Made by a program: the position numbers and the translations under genes. The notes under the pieces were generated by a model. It did no database searches. It saw only the letters and a list, made by a program, of their open reading frames with translations, and was not told the origin of the DNA. 64,000 nt of DNA from Scleroderma bovista (lineage: Eukaryota > Basidiomycota > Agaricomycetes > Boletales > Sclerodermataceae): contig JAYMGJ010000210.1 of NCBI GenBank assembly GCA_037178675.1, positions 1 to 64,000 on the forward strand. Direction: 5' to 3'. This document shows positions 1 to 11,128 of this stretch, one piece after another. Every line of letters begins with the position of its first letter. Position 1 is the first letter of the stretch.

Positions 1-157
1 TAGGAGATGCCTTAGATTGCATAGCCTGTCGACCCTTTCTTCTGGGAGTGACCTTCTGAAACTTATCAATTGATCCTCTAGTTGTTTTCACAGTCTTCCA
101 CACCACATGGGTCACAGAGGTAGAAGAGGTCACTCCAGATATCCTCGACTTCCCCAT
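1..157 (-). CDS. KDZ transposase of element 2, N-terminal fragment (cut by window edge)
   Basis: Reading the minus strand from an ATG at 157 gives a protein start beginning MGKSR, which aligns with the N-terminus of the complete KDZ transposase at 31275 (MGKSK start, a shared VTxVxWKTV stretch, then a basic PRRK/PRKK patch). Only about 52 residues are in the window and the rest lies beyond position 1. The identity is inferred from homology to the complete copy. It is divergently paired with the gene starting at 493, exactly as in the complete element. Confidence 0.8.
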   Translation of the reverse strand, partial: MGKSRISGVTSSTSVTHVVWKTVKTTRGSIDKFQKVTPRRKGRQAMQSKASP

Positions 158-492
158 GATTGATAGGCTTGGTGCAAACTTCAGTAGGAAATGCCTCATT
201 GCAACATCATGGATCACCATCATCGCATCCAGATCTGTGTATCTTGTCTGAGATTGGTACCAATTGGCATCAGGAACATTAGGTACACTGCCTATATATA
301 GTAGGTGATCTGCCAATTTGTGACATCGGCTACTTCTTATGGTTAGTGATCCACTGCACCGGAACCATAGCTAACCTCAAAAGGAAATTGTTCGGATCGA
401 AGGAACTTTACATGACAGCTGAGGGAATTCCATTCAACATGGTGCACGCTATGATATGGAGGGCTTCACCAACAAAGTCTACCACATTCACA
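158..492. promoter_or_regulatory. Divergent spacer between KDZ' and A' (element 2)
   Basis: This 335-bp spacer separates two head-to-head starts (157 on minus, 493 on plus) and contains a TATATATAG run near 293-301. It corresponds to the 426-bp spacer 30849-31274 of the complete element. A shared bidirectional promoter is inferred from the arrangement only. Confidence 0.5.
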
Positions 493-2380
493 ATGACTTC
501 AAGTGACTCAGACTCCCATTCATCTTCTGAATCATCTCATCCTACAGAACCAGAGGATCCCACAACCACCAGACTGGTAGGGGAGAATACTCCAGGGAAA
601 CTCACCTCCGAGGAAATAGAGATTCTTCATGCAAACCTTGAAGAGTGGAAGGCTTTAAAGGGGGACAGGAGGAAGCCTGTGAATAGGAGGGTCCGTGATC
701 TCATTAGACACCTGCCTGCAAATGAGTACATCTTGGGAGAGGACTGGAAAGCTAAGTTGGGTGTAGGTGATGTTGTATTCCGCTCTGCAAAGGCTAACAT
801 TTTATAGCACATCAAAAGCTGGTTTTATAACCATGGCCGGTCCCGAGCACGCAAGGGGATGCTGAAGTGGGGGCAAAATTGGACTGCACGGAGGGTAATA
901 AGGGAGCAGAAGTGAATGGAGATTCAGCAAGAATTCCAACAGCGCGGTATCGGGGTTGGCAGCAAGGAAATGATAGGAGGGTACCAGAAGACCATTGGAA
1001 GGCTGATGAAAAAGGTTACCAAGGATGAAATGAAAGAGGCAGAGCGGGTTGCTCAGGAGTGGAACGAGGTCCAACCACCACCGGAGGTACAGGCTATGTA
1101 TGTACACATTTCTAATCTTTTGTATGATACACCTCACAGGTCTTCAGTGCAGCTGAGAAAAAAGGCCAGAAGTATACTCGCGAGTATGCAGAGACTATGT
1201 GGAAGCAGTGTGGTACCCGGGTGGTGGTGATGGTGGCTTGGAAGGATCAGAACGGAAAGGTGATGGCCGGCATGTAAGTGGAAACATGGCAGTTACACAT
1301 TGAGATGACTGGAACAATTACAGACATGATTTCAATGATGAACTTGGGAATGTGAGTACATTTCCGGACTGGGAAGGAATGGAGGAAAAATGGTCGAGGT
1401 ATGCTTCTGATGTATTCAAGGCCGGCAAGATTCCGGATGGAGACCAGGCAGATGATGAGGATGAGGATGCGGATCAACATCCTCAAAAGATTGTCAAGAA
1501 GTGTAAGAAAAAGGCACAAGTAAGCCTCCAAACCCTTGACAGCGGGATTCCGCAACTTCCAAACATCCTTGACATGCATGTGCCGGAGAAACAGGACATC
1601 ATCCGGGCATTCGTGACCTGTCACTACCGTAAGTTACTTGGATTTAGGTGAGGGGTAACTAACTAAGGCACAATAGGTCGTGCTTGTGGAAAGGAAAGAG
1701 CAACTGTACCATGGATGAGCATCGCAGAAGACCTGCAAGGTTATATTGAAAGCAAGTACCTCCCTTCTGATGTCTCGTTGAAGAAACCTAGCAAAATGGG
1801 TGGTGTGCAAGTGACTCAGATCCTGGAATTCTGGAGGAGGAGACAACAAATCGATCCACAAGATGTATTTAGGTTCATGGCCTGGAAGGATGCTGAGGGA
1901 GCATTACAAAGGTCGGTTGGTGAAGATGAGCACCAGTCAGACAAGGCCCTTGGAAAGAGAAGGAGACAAGGTGAGCGAATTTCTCTGAATTGTGGAGTCT
2001 CTACTAAAAATATTACATAGAGGACCAATAGGATAAGGGTGATTCCCCCAATGAAGGTGTTACTGACCAAACCAGAAATCAGAAGCACAACCGGCCTGCC
2101 CCAAAAGCTCATGCACCGGCCGGTCACACTATCGCAGTTCCCCCCACCCAGCCACGTCCACGCCAGAAGAGAGGAACAGGTATGTTCATTGAATATAATT
2201 GACAGGATAATGTCATTATTATTAGATAATGTGGTTCCGGGGGATATTCCCATAGCCAGTCCTAGCAATAAGGAACCCGGTCCTGGTAATACAGTCCGGC
2301 AGTCCAAAAGGCAAAGAAGGGCAACAGAAAGAGCGGATCATGATGCACCTACACCCCGTGATAAAAGGAAAAAGAGATAG
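493..2380 (+). pseudogene. A' : KDZ-linked protein of unknown function, with an in-frame stop
   Basis: This multi-exon gene is homologous, exon by exon, to gene A (complement 28152..30848). Shared blocks are an acidic/Ser N-terminus, a YNHGR-type basic stretch, a PPPEVQA segment, WKQCGTRVVVM, HDFNDELG, an acidic stretch followed by KIVK, PxxLxM with VRAFVxxHY, and a PWMSIAEDL...ILEFWRRRQ segment. It ends in a basic tail (2222-2380). The start ATG at 493 gives MTSSDSDSH, matching MSESEYSES of A. In the second exon an in-frame TGA occurs at 913-915, directly before ATG GAG ATT CAG, where gene A reads through. The gene is therefore probably dead unless spliced differently. I do not recognise the protein family. 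Its strict linkage to KDZ in both copies suggests a transposon-encoded accessory protein. Confidence 0.65.
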
Positions 2381-3513
2381 ATTACATATATATATTTTAT
2401 GAATGTGTCCTGTTGTCAAATGTGGTACCTATTGATATCATTACCACTGGTCTCATCCCATATGATACCAGTATCCTTATCATCAGCCCGGATCACTGCC
2501 GGTCACCATACTAGCAGTATTGTCAGCACTGGCCCACACAAGACCAGTATCCTTATTATTGGCCAGTACAATCTGTATAATTATTATAGGGTCAATTTGG
2601 AACTGATCTGGTCTGGTATCTAACAGTTGTGTTCTTAGACCATTATGTTTGTATAATGATTACCAGTTCACTACTACCAGTGAGTATACTACCGGTATGA
2701 TCACAACTGGCCGGTATGCTACCGGTATGGTCACTACCAGTAGATATCCTATCGACCGGTGAGTATACAAGCAGTATGGATTATTGGCCAGTACTATCTT
2801 ACCGGTATGGGTACGATCGGCCCACACTATACTGGTATTCATATCAGCGGCCAGTACTATCTGCATGATTATTCCACTGTCAATATTCCACTGATATAGT
2901 CTACTATCCACAGGCCAGTACCATCATCTTAGTATCATAGGCCGGTATCATGACCACTAATGGGATGGTCACCACCGGCCCACACAAGACCGGTATCCTT
3001 CCAGTGCAATCTGTATAATCATTACTAATCAATATGCAACTGATCTGGTCTGGTAGCTACCAGTATGGTCAGTACCGGCTGATATGCTACCGGTATGGTG
3101 ACTACCGGCCGGTATGCTACCAGTATGGTCACCACCGGTCAGTATACTACCAGTATGCGTGGCACCGGCCCACAGAAGACCGGTATCCTTATTATTGGCC
3201 AGTACAATGTGTATAATTATTACCAATCACTATGCAACTGATCTGGTCTGGTAGCTACCGGTATGGTCACCACCAGTCAGTATACTACCGGTATGTGTAG
3301 CACCAGCCCACACAAGACCAGTATCCTTATTATTGGTCAGCACAATATGTATAATTATTACTAAATATGCAACTGATCTGGTCTGGTATCTAACAGTTGT
3401 GTTCTTAGACCATTATGTTTGTATAATGATTACCAGTCAGCACACTCCGGGTGTAGTCACCACCGGCTACATCGGTCTGATGAAGATTGCATTGGTACTA
3501 CAAAAGTACTACA
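2381..3513. repeat. CCGGT-palindrome array between A' and B'
   Basis: No gene is supported here; the short ORFs are repeat translations. The DNA is an irregular array of units such as TGCTACCGGTATGGTCAC and CACCGGCCCACACAAGACC. It is full of ACCGGT/CCGG palindromes and their TpG/CpA derivatives (ACCAGT, ACTGGT). Longer duplicated segments also occur: the phrase CTGATCTGGTCTGGTA recurs at about 2602, 3039, 3238 and 3375. It lies between two convergent genes, like the CCGCGG-rich spacer 27603-28151 in the complete element. Confidence 0.85.
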
Positions 3514-4729
3514 CTACAGAAGGGATGGATCTAATTTTACTGTTGCCAACCATTGCGTCTCCTCCTTTTCTGCTGCTTTGGCCAATTCATCCCGGAATTT
3601 TGACCATACCCAGTGCTGCTGGACCAACTCCCTCCATCGGCTGGTGGCTTCCACCAATCTATTTGCATATTGGGTATATGCTGCAATTAGTTGGCTATCT
3701 TGCATGGGGTGGATTGGTTGCTCATTGAAAAAAGTCACCAATCTGGTGATTCGCCTTGCCATTTCCACTGTGATTGTGTCAGACAGCATAACTGAAGGGC
3801 TCCAGACATACATTGTGTCAGGGGTACATCTCCCTCCCGCACAGCATACCTTGCAGACTCCCTTGCTAATAATTCATAGAGCTCATCTAGCGGTATGCAA
3901 ACATTAGGAATGGGTTCATAGGTGGCATATAGCAGAACCTACCATCATCATTTCGCATCTCCGTAGATGCAGTATTGTGCTTTGAAGCTGGGGGTGTTGC
4001 AGATGCATGAAGTGGACTCTCAGTGAGATCAATAAAAACAGGGCCAGTAGTAGGTTTTGGCCAGACTGCATTGCTGTGGGAGGTATTTGTTCTGTCCGGT
4101 GAGTGCCATGGGGATCCGAGGGGGGGAACAAAGTCCCTGGACTGACTCCTGTGAGGTGAATTGAGGTGTGGAGTGGCAAGAGGAGTAAACACATGCATAG
4201 TAGTAGATGGTGAGCCGATTTGGGGTTGAAATAGAGAACCGGATGGTGAAGACATCGGTGATGCTGAAACCCATGAGTGCCGCGCCACCGGTGAGTCAAA
4301 TGGAGGGGGCGAAAGTGATGCAAATGAATTGGGAGATAATGGGGATGAATTAGATATATCATGGGGGATGGAACAAGACCTTTCCAACATAGGGGAGAAA
4401 GCGATTATTGGTTCTGGCCCACAGGTGAATTCAGTGTCCTCGGAGAATGAGTGGAGAGGAGCCTCAGGAGTTGGGGACGAATCAGGGGAGCCAATGGGGG
4501 GTTCTGAACCTAGTGTGAAGCTTTCATCGGCACTTTGCTCATCAACCGACATGGCATCCTCATCCTCCTCCACTGTGGTGAGTGAACTGGGGCATGAACT
4601 TCCACCAGGTGAAGGTTGAACGACTACAATAGTTTGTCACATATCAATGGGAAATTATTGGGACTTACAGTGCTTCACCTGTCTTGTTGACGAGAACCTT
4701 ACACATTTTGTTGAATGTTTGGTATCCAT
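3514..4729 (-). CDS. B' : KDZ-linked Pro/Ser-rich protein of unknown function
   Basis: The minus-strand gene starts at ATG 4729 (MDTKHSTKCVRF), matching the start of gene B (MTGPARNVRF). A first intron lies at about 4623-4680. The large exon 4570-3940 is acidic at first (SVDEQSADES, compare SIEVDEGS in B) and then Ser/Pro-rich and probably disordered. After two more short introns the C-terminal exon encodes a conserved segment with RRITRL and YTQYANRLVEATSRWREL, corresponding to KITRLDNSYDK and MQYADKLVEETREWRRL in B. This C-terminus looks helical. I recognise no domain. It is paired head-to-head with C' (start 5195) and convergent with A'. No internal stop is evident along the exons I traced. 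Confidence 0.6.
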
Positions 4730-5194
4730 CAATGGAATTGTGTTTTGTGAGAGTAGAACAAATAGGATGCGAACAACCGGGTCAAGGGCAAGAACACCAA
4801 GGTGTATTATATAATCAATATGATCACCAGTGCAGTTTGGGTACCAACAGCCAAGCAAGGACCGGTCACTGGTTCCACCACATTGTCGTGTGTGAATTAT
4901 GTTAATCACTATTATTCATGAGGTACATATGATTACCGGCGACTAATTGAATTCACCGGTGTGTGTTTGTGGCACTGAAGCAACCGGTTATTGATTTTAC
5001 ATGTGTTCCATTTATCTTGTTTTTTGTCTGCATATCATAATTTGTATTGGACCATTGTGCACAATACATGGGAATATGTTATGTAATCAGTTTCAACAAT
5101 ATATAGTGGCCATACCGGCATATTTCCCTTGCCTTTCCTCCACCACATTCACTCCCATCGAATCCCATCGCATTCAACTGCAAAACCTTTATCC
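4730..5194. promoter_or_regulatory. Divergent spacer between B' and C'
   Basis: This 465-bp spacer separates head-to-head starts and contains several CCGG sites (for example ATTACCGGCGAC near 4935 and ACCGGT near 4955). It corresponds to 25336-26191 in the complete element. A bidirectional promoter is inferred from layout only. Confidence 0.45.
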
Positions 5195-7593
5195 ATGTCA
5201 TCACAAGCCAATGCCTTAACCTCCTCCATCGGCACCGGTGAGGACCATGCAAAGGTGATTGTTACCCAGGCAGCCAAGGTCATACGGCAATATACCAATG
5301 GTCTCAAATATAATAGCACTATGGAATACTGGAAGGAAACCACACAGGTTGTGTGGGATAGGCTGGTGAGTTATTAGTACATAGTTTGATATCTGTACCC
5401 ATCAATCCCACAGAAAGAGGTCACTGCCATTGTAGATCAGTTGCCGGCCAGCTTTGCAATCCCGATCCATGTCATCGCGGCCAATGCCTTCATGGTGAGC
5501 CCCGACTCACTTCTTGAGGCGAAGAAATGGCCACCTTGGGAGCGCATCCATCGGGCAAAGGACAAAGACGTTGAGGATCACCCATGGTACAATCTCCGGG
5601 AGCCTGCCCTGCCAGTTCCTCCTGCACCAACAACAACACTGGTAATGCAGGTGAAAGGAAAGGAGAAGGAGAGGAATGAAGACATGGATAGTGGGAAATT
5701 AGGTGAGCACACCACATTTATAATCCCAATTGATTTCTGTTCTGAAGAGCCAAGGTGCAGGAACCGAGGAGAGTGGTGGAGAGTTGGCAGGATGCCGGTC
5801 CCGATCCCAGCCGGCCGGTCCATCTAAGAAAGGGAAGGAGAAGGCAAAGGTAGTGGAAGATCCACAAGGTCACATAAACCAGGGGATGTCTGGTAAGCAA
5901 TATGACTGTTGGATTGACACGAAGGTGTTTTCTGATAAAGGTAATGTGCAGACAAGCAGGATGGTGGTGGCCCGGTGGTAAGACACCGGTCTCGGTCCCG
6001 AGCGACCATGCAGTCAAAGAAGGGGAAGGAGAAGGAAGTGCAAATGCAAGTGGAAGTGGAGGGAGAGTCACAGAGCATGATCACTGGGGGGAAATTGGGT
6101 AAGTGAGGTGCCATTGATACAATGGAGTCAGGCACTGATCAACTCGGAATGTAGACAATGAACAGGCCAGTGGAGAGCAGGCCAGAGGACGGTCTCTTTC
6201 CCGACAAGCTGGTGCATCAAATCGGAATCAGAGTAAATCCCGAGGACGCATGCCACGTATTAAGTCTGCACCTACCGTTGACAGTGAGGAAGATCCTGAT
6301 ATGCCACTGGTCAACCCCACTCAACCAAAAGCATCATTCCTTGTGCCGGTAGGATTTGGCCCTGTTCCACCAGAGGATCGGTGCGATCAATGTCGGAAGG
6401 GTGACAAAATGTGCTTGGTAAAGCCAGGTCAGGCTTGCTTAAACTGCAACAAGGTAAAGATGAAGTGCAGTTTGACCGACAGGCTTCATGCCCAATCTCG
6501 GGCCCCATCTGAGGCAGCCATGACCACAACCCAGCAACATTGCTCCCCTTCCAGGGTTCCATCTGAGGCAGCCCCGACCACAACCCGGCGACGTCGGTCC
6601 CCTTCCAGGGTTCCATTGGAGATCGCCCCTGATTTCACCCCACGGCCAGCAAAGCGACAACGGTCGTCCAGCATCCACCCTACTCCTGGACCATCGAAGG
6701 CCAAGGCAGGACAGGTTGAAAGGTCCTCAGGCAGAGGTGAGTATCATCCATGCTTTGTATCCTTGCATTCAAATCGCTGAACAGGTTTTGAAGTTTATAT
6801 TCAAACACCTTCATTGTTGCCAAAATCAAAGTCCTGTGATACCAGTGTTGCCTCAACCTGTGCAGCATCTGCCACCGACCCTCCAACGACCCCATCTGCT
6901 GTTGCGACATCTGGCATGACCGAGGGTGAGTGGTTGCAGGATGTGGAGGAGGAGGTCTTCCTTCTCAAGAAGGATATTGCGAGGATGAAGGAGGATACCG
7001 AGGAGAACATTGTCCTTCTGAAGAGAGATAATGCAAGGATGAGGGTGGAGTTGGAGCAGAACCGGGAGGAGCTGGAGACACTCCGGGCACTTGTGGAAGC
7101 CATGCGCGAAGACCGGTTCCCCACTGCTCCTGCACTCCATGACCCTACAGTACCTTCTCCGGTCAAATGTCCTCCACCTGGTATGCATGGATCTCTGCCT
7201 TCTGAATATTCTCAATGTCCCAACATTTCCCCATCCATCTGGGCATTGTTTGATCTACCTGCAGGTTTGTGCTTTTGTTTTCCGATCTCTTGAATTCATG
7301 TTTTGAATGGTGCAGGTGACACTCCAGGTCCCAGTGCTGGTACCGACCACCAGGTATCTGCAATTCCAGCCTGTGTCCCTCTGGAGACCTTGGACATGGA
7401 TATTTCAACAGCCTCCACTGACAGACCGTCACAGGTGGACCTGACACCTGCTATTACCATGGGGATTCAGCCATCCCCCATCATTACCGTCAGTCCCCCT
7501 GCACCAGAACCTCAAGATGTTGGTACTCCGGCATCAGAGCAACCAGATGTTGCAATGGGTGAAGGAGGCAGGGACTCCTCACATAAGGACTAA
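5195..7593 (+). CDS. C' : Zn2Cys6 zinc-cluster protein with coiled coil (element 2)
   Basis: This multi-exon gene starts at ATG 5195. Exon 1 (5195-5365) ends in phase 0 before GTGAGT, the same position and phase as in gene C. A conserved domain with QLPASFAIP and EDHPWYN corresponds to NLPHGFSIP and SDHPWCN in C. Three successive exons (about 5750-5890, 5955-6100, 6158-6260) repeat an Arg/Ser-Lys module, then comes the conserved KSAPxVDS motif. At 6379-6471 lies a cysteine cluster CX2CX6CX7CX2CX6C (starting CDQCRKGDKMC), the canonical spacing of a fungal Zn2Cys6 DNA-binding domain. A coiled coil (about 6930-7110) with heptads of Glu/Leu follows, then a Pro/Ser-rich tail ending at 7593. It is probably nuclear and DNA-binding. 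The function in transposition or regulation is inferred. Confidence 0.75.
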
Positions 7594-8230
7594 TTTTGTT
7601 TCATTGCCACAAACTTTGTATTTGTAGTACAATTAGTATCCTTTGTTTGTGTAAGAATATATTCCTGTGCATGGCTATGATTAAATGTGTAAGTGATCTA
7701 CTTGTATGCTTAGCACCGGTCAGTCAGGCCAATGGCCCATTTCTTTACTTATAATTATTGTTGTACCATTGCCAATATTATCATGTGATGAATTACTAGT
7801 TCATATTTGTCACCCAACATTGGATACTACTGGATGATGAATCCCAGTCAGCACACTACTGGCATAATCATGACCGGTCAGTGCACACCAAGTATGATCT
7901 TCCCATGGTGGTTTGCTTACCATAGTATACTAACAATGTACTCATACCTTTGATTAGCTTGAGTGGGCTTGTCTTATAGCACAGCCGGTATGATTATGAC
8001 CAGTATGTACACCGGTGTATTCATGACTGGCAAGTGCAATACTAGCATGTCCATCATCTGCCAGTACTCGGTCTGTTGTTACAATATAATTTTGGTATCG
8101 TTATTACTTGTCAGTGCTGTCCTTGTGAAAGTATCACCGGGCAGCATTCTGCCAGCATGGTGTTGTTTACCACCAAACAAAACAATACCGGTATCCATAT
8201 CATCAGCCGGTGTGCGCCTAAGTGAGGGAA
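7594..8230. repeat. Subterminal region and probable end of element 2
   Basis: No gene is seen. The stretch resembles 2381-3513, with scattered ACCGGT/CCGGT and ACCAGT/ACTGG words (for example near 7705, 7860, 7985, 8011, 8190). At 8212-8219 the octamer GCCTAAGT matches the terminal inverted repeat of the complete element (reverse complement of 15132-15139). This is the only hint that the element ends at about 8230. The boundary is tentative. Confidence 0.4.
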
Positions 8231-9951
8231 GAGGTCAGAACAACCAACAACCAACACCAAATGACAGCAAAATGCGAGTGGTGGTCTTCCTTTGCGTTTC
8301 TGGTATTTAATCTCCTCAGAGGGATGTGCTGCACGCCTTCAGGCAGGATGCAGGAGGGAAGGGAAGGGCTTCTGATGGGGATGGAATGCGACTGGGGATT
8401 GTATTGACTCCTCTTCAGCCTACCACAGTGGTTAGGAAGAGTCCTGGGATTGAGCAGCGATGATAGGTTGGCAACAGGGGTGTAACAGCAGTGATGGAGC
8501 AACAGGGAAGCAAGGGGACAGTTCCTGCTTCAAGAATGCGATGGACAGTGATGGGATAGAGTGGACAGTGATGCTAGACTGCGCTTGAGCCTAGAGAAAT
8601 GATCAGATACAAGATATATCTGATAAACAGCAATATAGGAGCTTTAGGCCAGCACTGGGTGACCTACAAGTCCAAAGACAGAGATAGAGCTTATAGACAG
8701 AGAGGGAGAGTGACTGTGGTCGCTTTATTGAGGGGGAAGCAGACACTTCCTTGCAGCCTTTGGCTGCTGGTTTATATACAGGAGGGGCTGTGGCCCTGTA
8801 AGCACAAATGACTAAGTGCTTGGTAAGAAATTGGTAAGCGATTGATAAGCAGTGTAATCAGGCTGAGTCATTGATGGTGAGAGCCTGAACAAGCTGCTGA
8901 GCCAAGGGAAAGAGCAAAAACATAGGTAAAAAGGGGTGCACAACCAAGAATATGGAAAAATCATTGCATGGGGCCCAAAAGAGAGGGGGGGAAAGCATGG
9001 AATGAGTAGATCGAAGCTAAATGAGCATATGCGATGACATAATGCATATGAATCATAGGGGCATGAGTCATGAATTGATAAGCAGCATGATAAGCATGAT
9101 TTGAAGGATGATTGGTAAGTGATTGGTAAGGGGAGTAATGGGGATTAGTAATGCCAAGAGGGGATGAATAATGCGCAGCAGAGTGAGTCAGAGTGAGCCA
9201 GAGTGACTCTGTGTGACTCAGACAGAAGGGAAGCACAACCTGTGATTGATTGAACTTTAGATCTGGAGATGAGCTTCTGAAGCAGTGCCACTGATGGGAG
9301 TGGCTGGGGGATAATAAAAGAATTGATCCGACCAGAAGAGCAGTGTCAGGGGGCCTGGAATGACAAGTAGAGTCACAGCTGGTCACAGAGTGTCACAAAT
9401 CCCTTGGATTGAGCTTCTGTAGAGCAAAAATGCGAACTTTGGTGCTCCCAAAGTGCAGTCTTCCCTTGAGCAGTAAGGGGAAGGTTCTGTACTCTATTAG
9501 GGCTCCTAAGAAGGGTTCTAGAGCACTGTTTCATTCGTGTTTGTTGCGGGATAGCAGGGAAGTGAAACATGAATAGTGGATTTGATGTGTCCATGGAAGT
9601 GAGATGAATGATAGAGGGAGATGGATGTGACAGGACTCTGGGATGAAAGGACCATATGCAGAGGACTCAGGAGACACAGAGACAACCAGGTATGAATTTT
9701 CAAGTCTAATGATAAACTTGAGACGACCAAAGTACGTGCGTGACACAGGACTGACAAGGAGAACGCGCTGACCGAGAACAAGAGGGACTGGGGGAGCAGG
9801 CTGGGAAGATATGTACCAGACAGTACACAGGAGCTCAGGGAGAGGCTGTCCCAAGAGCAGGACATAGTTGAGGTCTGCGGCAATAGCAGAGAAATGTTCC
9901 AGAGAAAATGCGGACTCCATAGTGAGTGATGAAGTGGGTGTCTGGATTGCG
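8231..9951. other. Unassigned non-coding stretch
   Basis: I find no recognisable gene. The plus strand is G/A-rich, with local repeats such as ATTGGTAAGTGATTGGTAAGG (about 9110-9131) and GAGTCAGAGTGAGCCAGAGTGA (about 9184). A minus-strand ORF of 165 codons (9531-10028) overlaps the start of the tandem duplication but shows no known motif. The stretch could be an old retroelement remnant. Confidence 0.4.
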
Positions 9952-11128
9952 GGTGAAATATCTCCGTGGGAAATAAACAGATTTACGTCTGAACTTGACA
10001 GGCAGATAGACCACGGTCTAGGCTCCATGATGGTATAGTCACATGATTGATAGCTTCAAAAACGGTGGAGCTATTCAAAATATCGGAATGCCGGCACTGG
10101 GCACCTAAATTTGACATTTGGGCACTAAAAATGATTCTTCCTTCCTTCATTTCTCTATTGTTTCTTCTGCTTCTTTGGTTGTTCTGGTATGGGAGTTGGA
10201 CTGCAGTAGGTTGCATTCCTCTCTCATACTGAAATGATCATCATTCCTTGGATTCTTCTGCTTCTTGGTGGTTCTCATGCAATAGATGACTGTCAGTGTT
10301 GGCATTCATCTCTCACATCAGGATAGTCATTCTTGTGCGATAGATGGCTACAACAAGCTTGTATTCATTCTTCGCATAAGGATAGTCTTGACTTTGCGTG
10401 ATATGGATAGCGAGGGCTGTCTGTATCCCTCAAGTCAAAACAATCTTTCAACAGATCTTGGGTGTGTGTTCTTTGCATTAATTTCATTGGCTAACTTTCT
10501 CCATGTCCACAGTACCAAACACGTTTGGTGCGTGACAGTGGGTGGAATATCTCCGTGGGAAATAAACAGATTTACATCAGAACTTGACAGGCAGATAGAC
10601 CATGGTCTAGGCTCCATGATGGTATAGTCACATGATTGATAGCTTCAAAAACGGCAGAGCTATTCAAAATATTGGAATGCCGGCACTGGGCACCTAAATT
10701 TGACATTTGGGCGCTAAAAATGATTCTTCCTTTTCTCCTTCGTTTCTCTATTGTTTCTTCTGCTTCTTTGGTTGTTCTGGTATGGGAGTTGGACTGCAGT
10801 AGGTTGCATTCCTCTCTCATACTGAAATGATCATCATTCCTTAAATTCTTCTGCTTCTTGGTGGTTCTCATGCGATAGATGACTGTCAGCATTGGCATTC
10901 ATCTCTCGCATCAGGATAGTCATTCTTGTGTGATAGATGGCTACAACAAGCTTGTATTCATTTTTCGCATAAGGATAGTCTTGACTTTGTGTGATATGGA
11001 TAGTGAGGGCTGTCTGTATCCCTCAAGTCGGGACAATCTTTCAACAGATCTTGGGTGTGTTCTTTGCATTAATTTCATCGGCTAACTTTCTCCATGTCCA
11101 CAGTACCAAACACATTTGGTGTGTGACA
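9952..11128. repeat. 589-bp tandem duplication (two copies)
   Basis: Copy 1 spans 9952-10540 and copy 2 spans 10541-11128. Both open with GGTGRAATATCTCCGTGGGA and end with the stretch CCATGTCCACAGTACCAAAC(A) followed by (C/A)(G/A)TTTGG. They differ by scattered substitutions and small indels. The right end of copy 2 abuts the truncated Plavaka coding sequence. Confidence 0.85.

Noticed and set aside
2399..3907. Several plus-strand ORFs (for example 3333-3728 and 3419-3907)
   Set aside because: They run through the CCGGT repeat array or antisense to gene B' and have repeat-like or shadow composition.
9531..10028. 165-codon minus-strand ORF as a gene
   Set aside because: It shows no conserved motif, overlaps the tandem duplication, and its start is shared with a repeat-derived ORF at 10435-10617.
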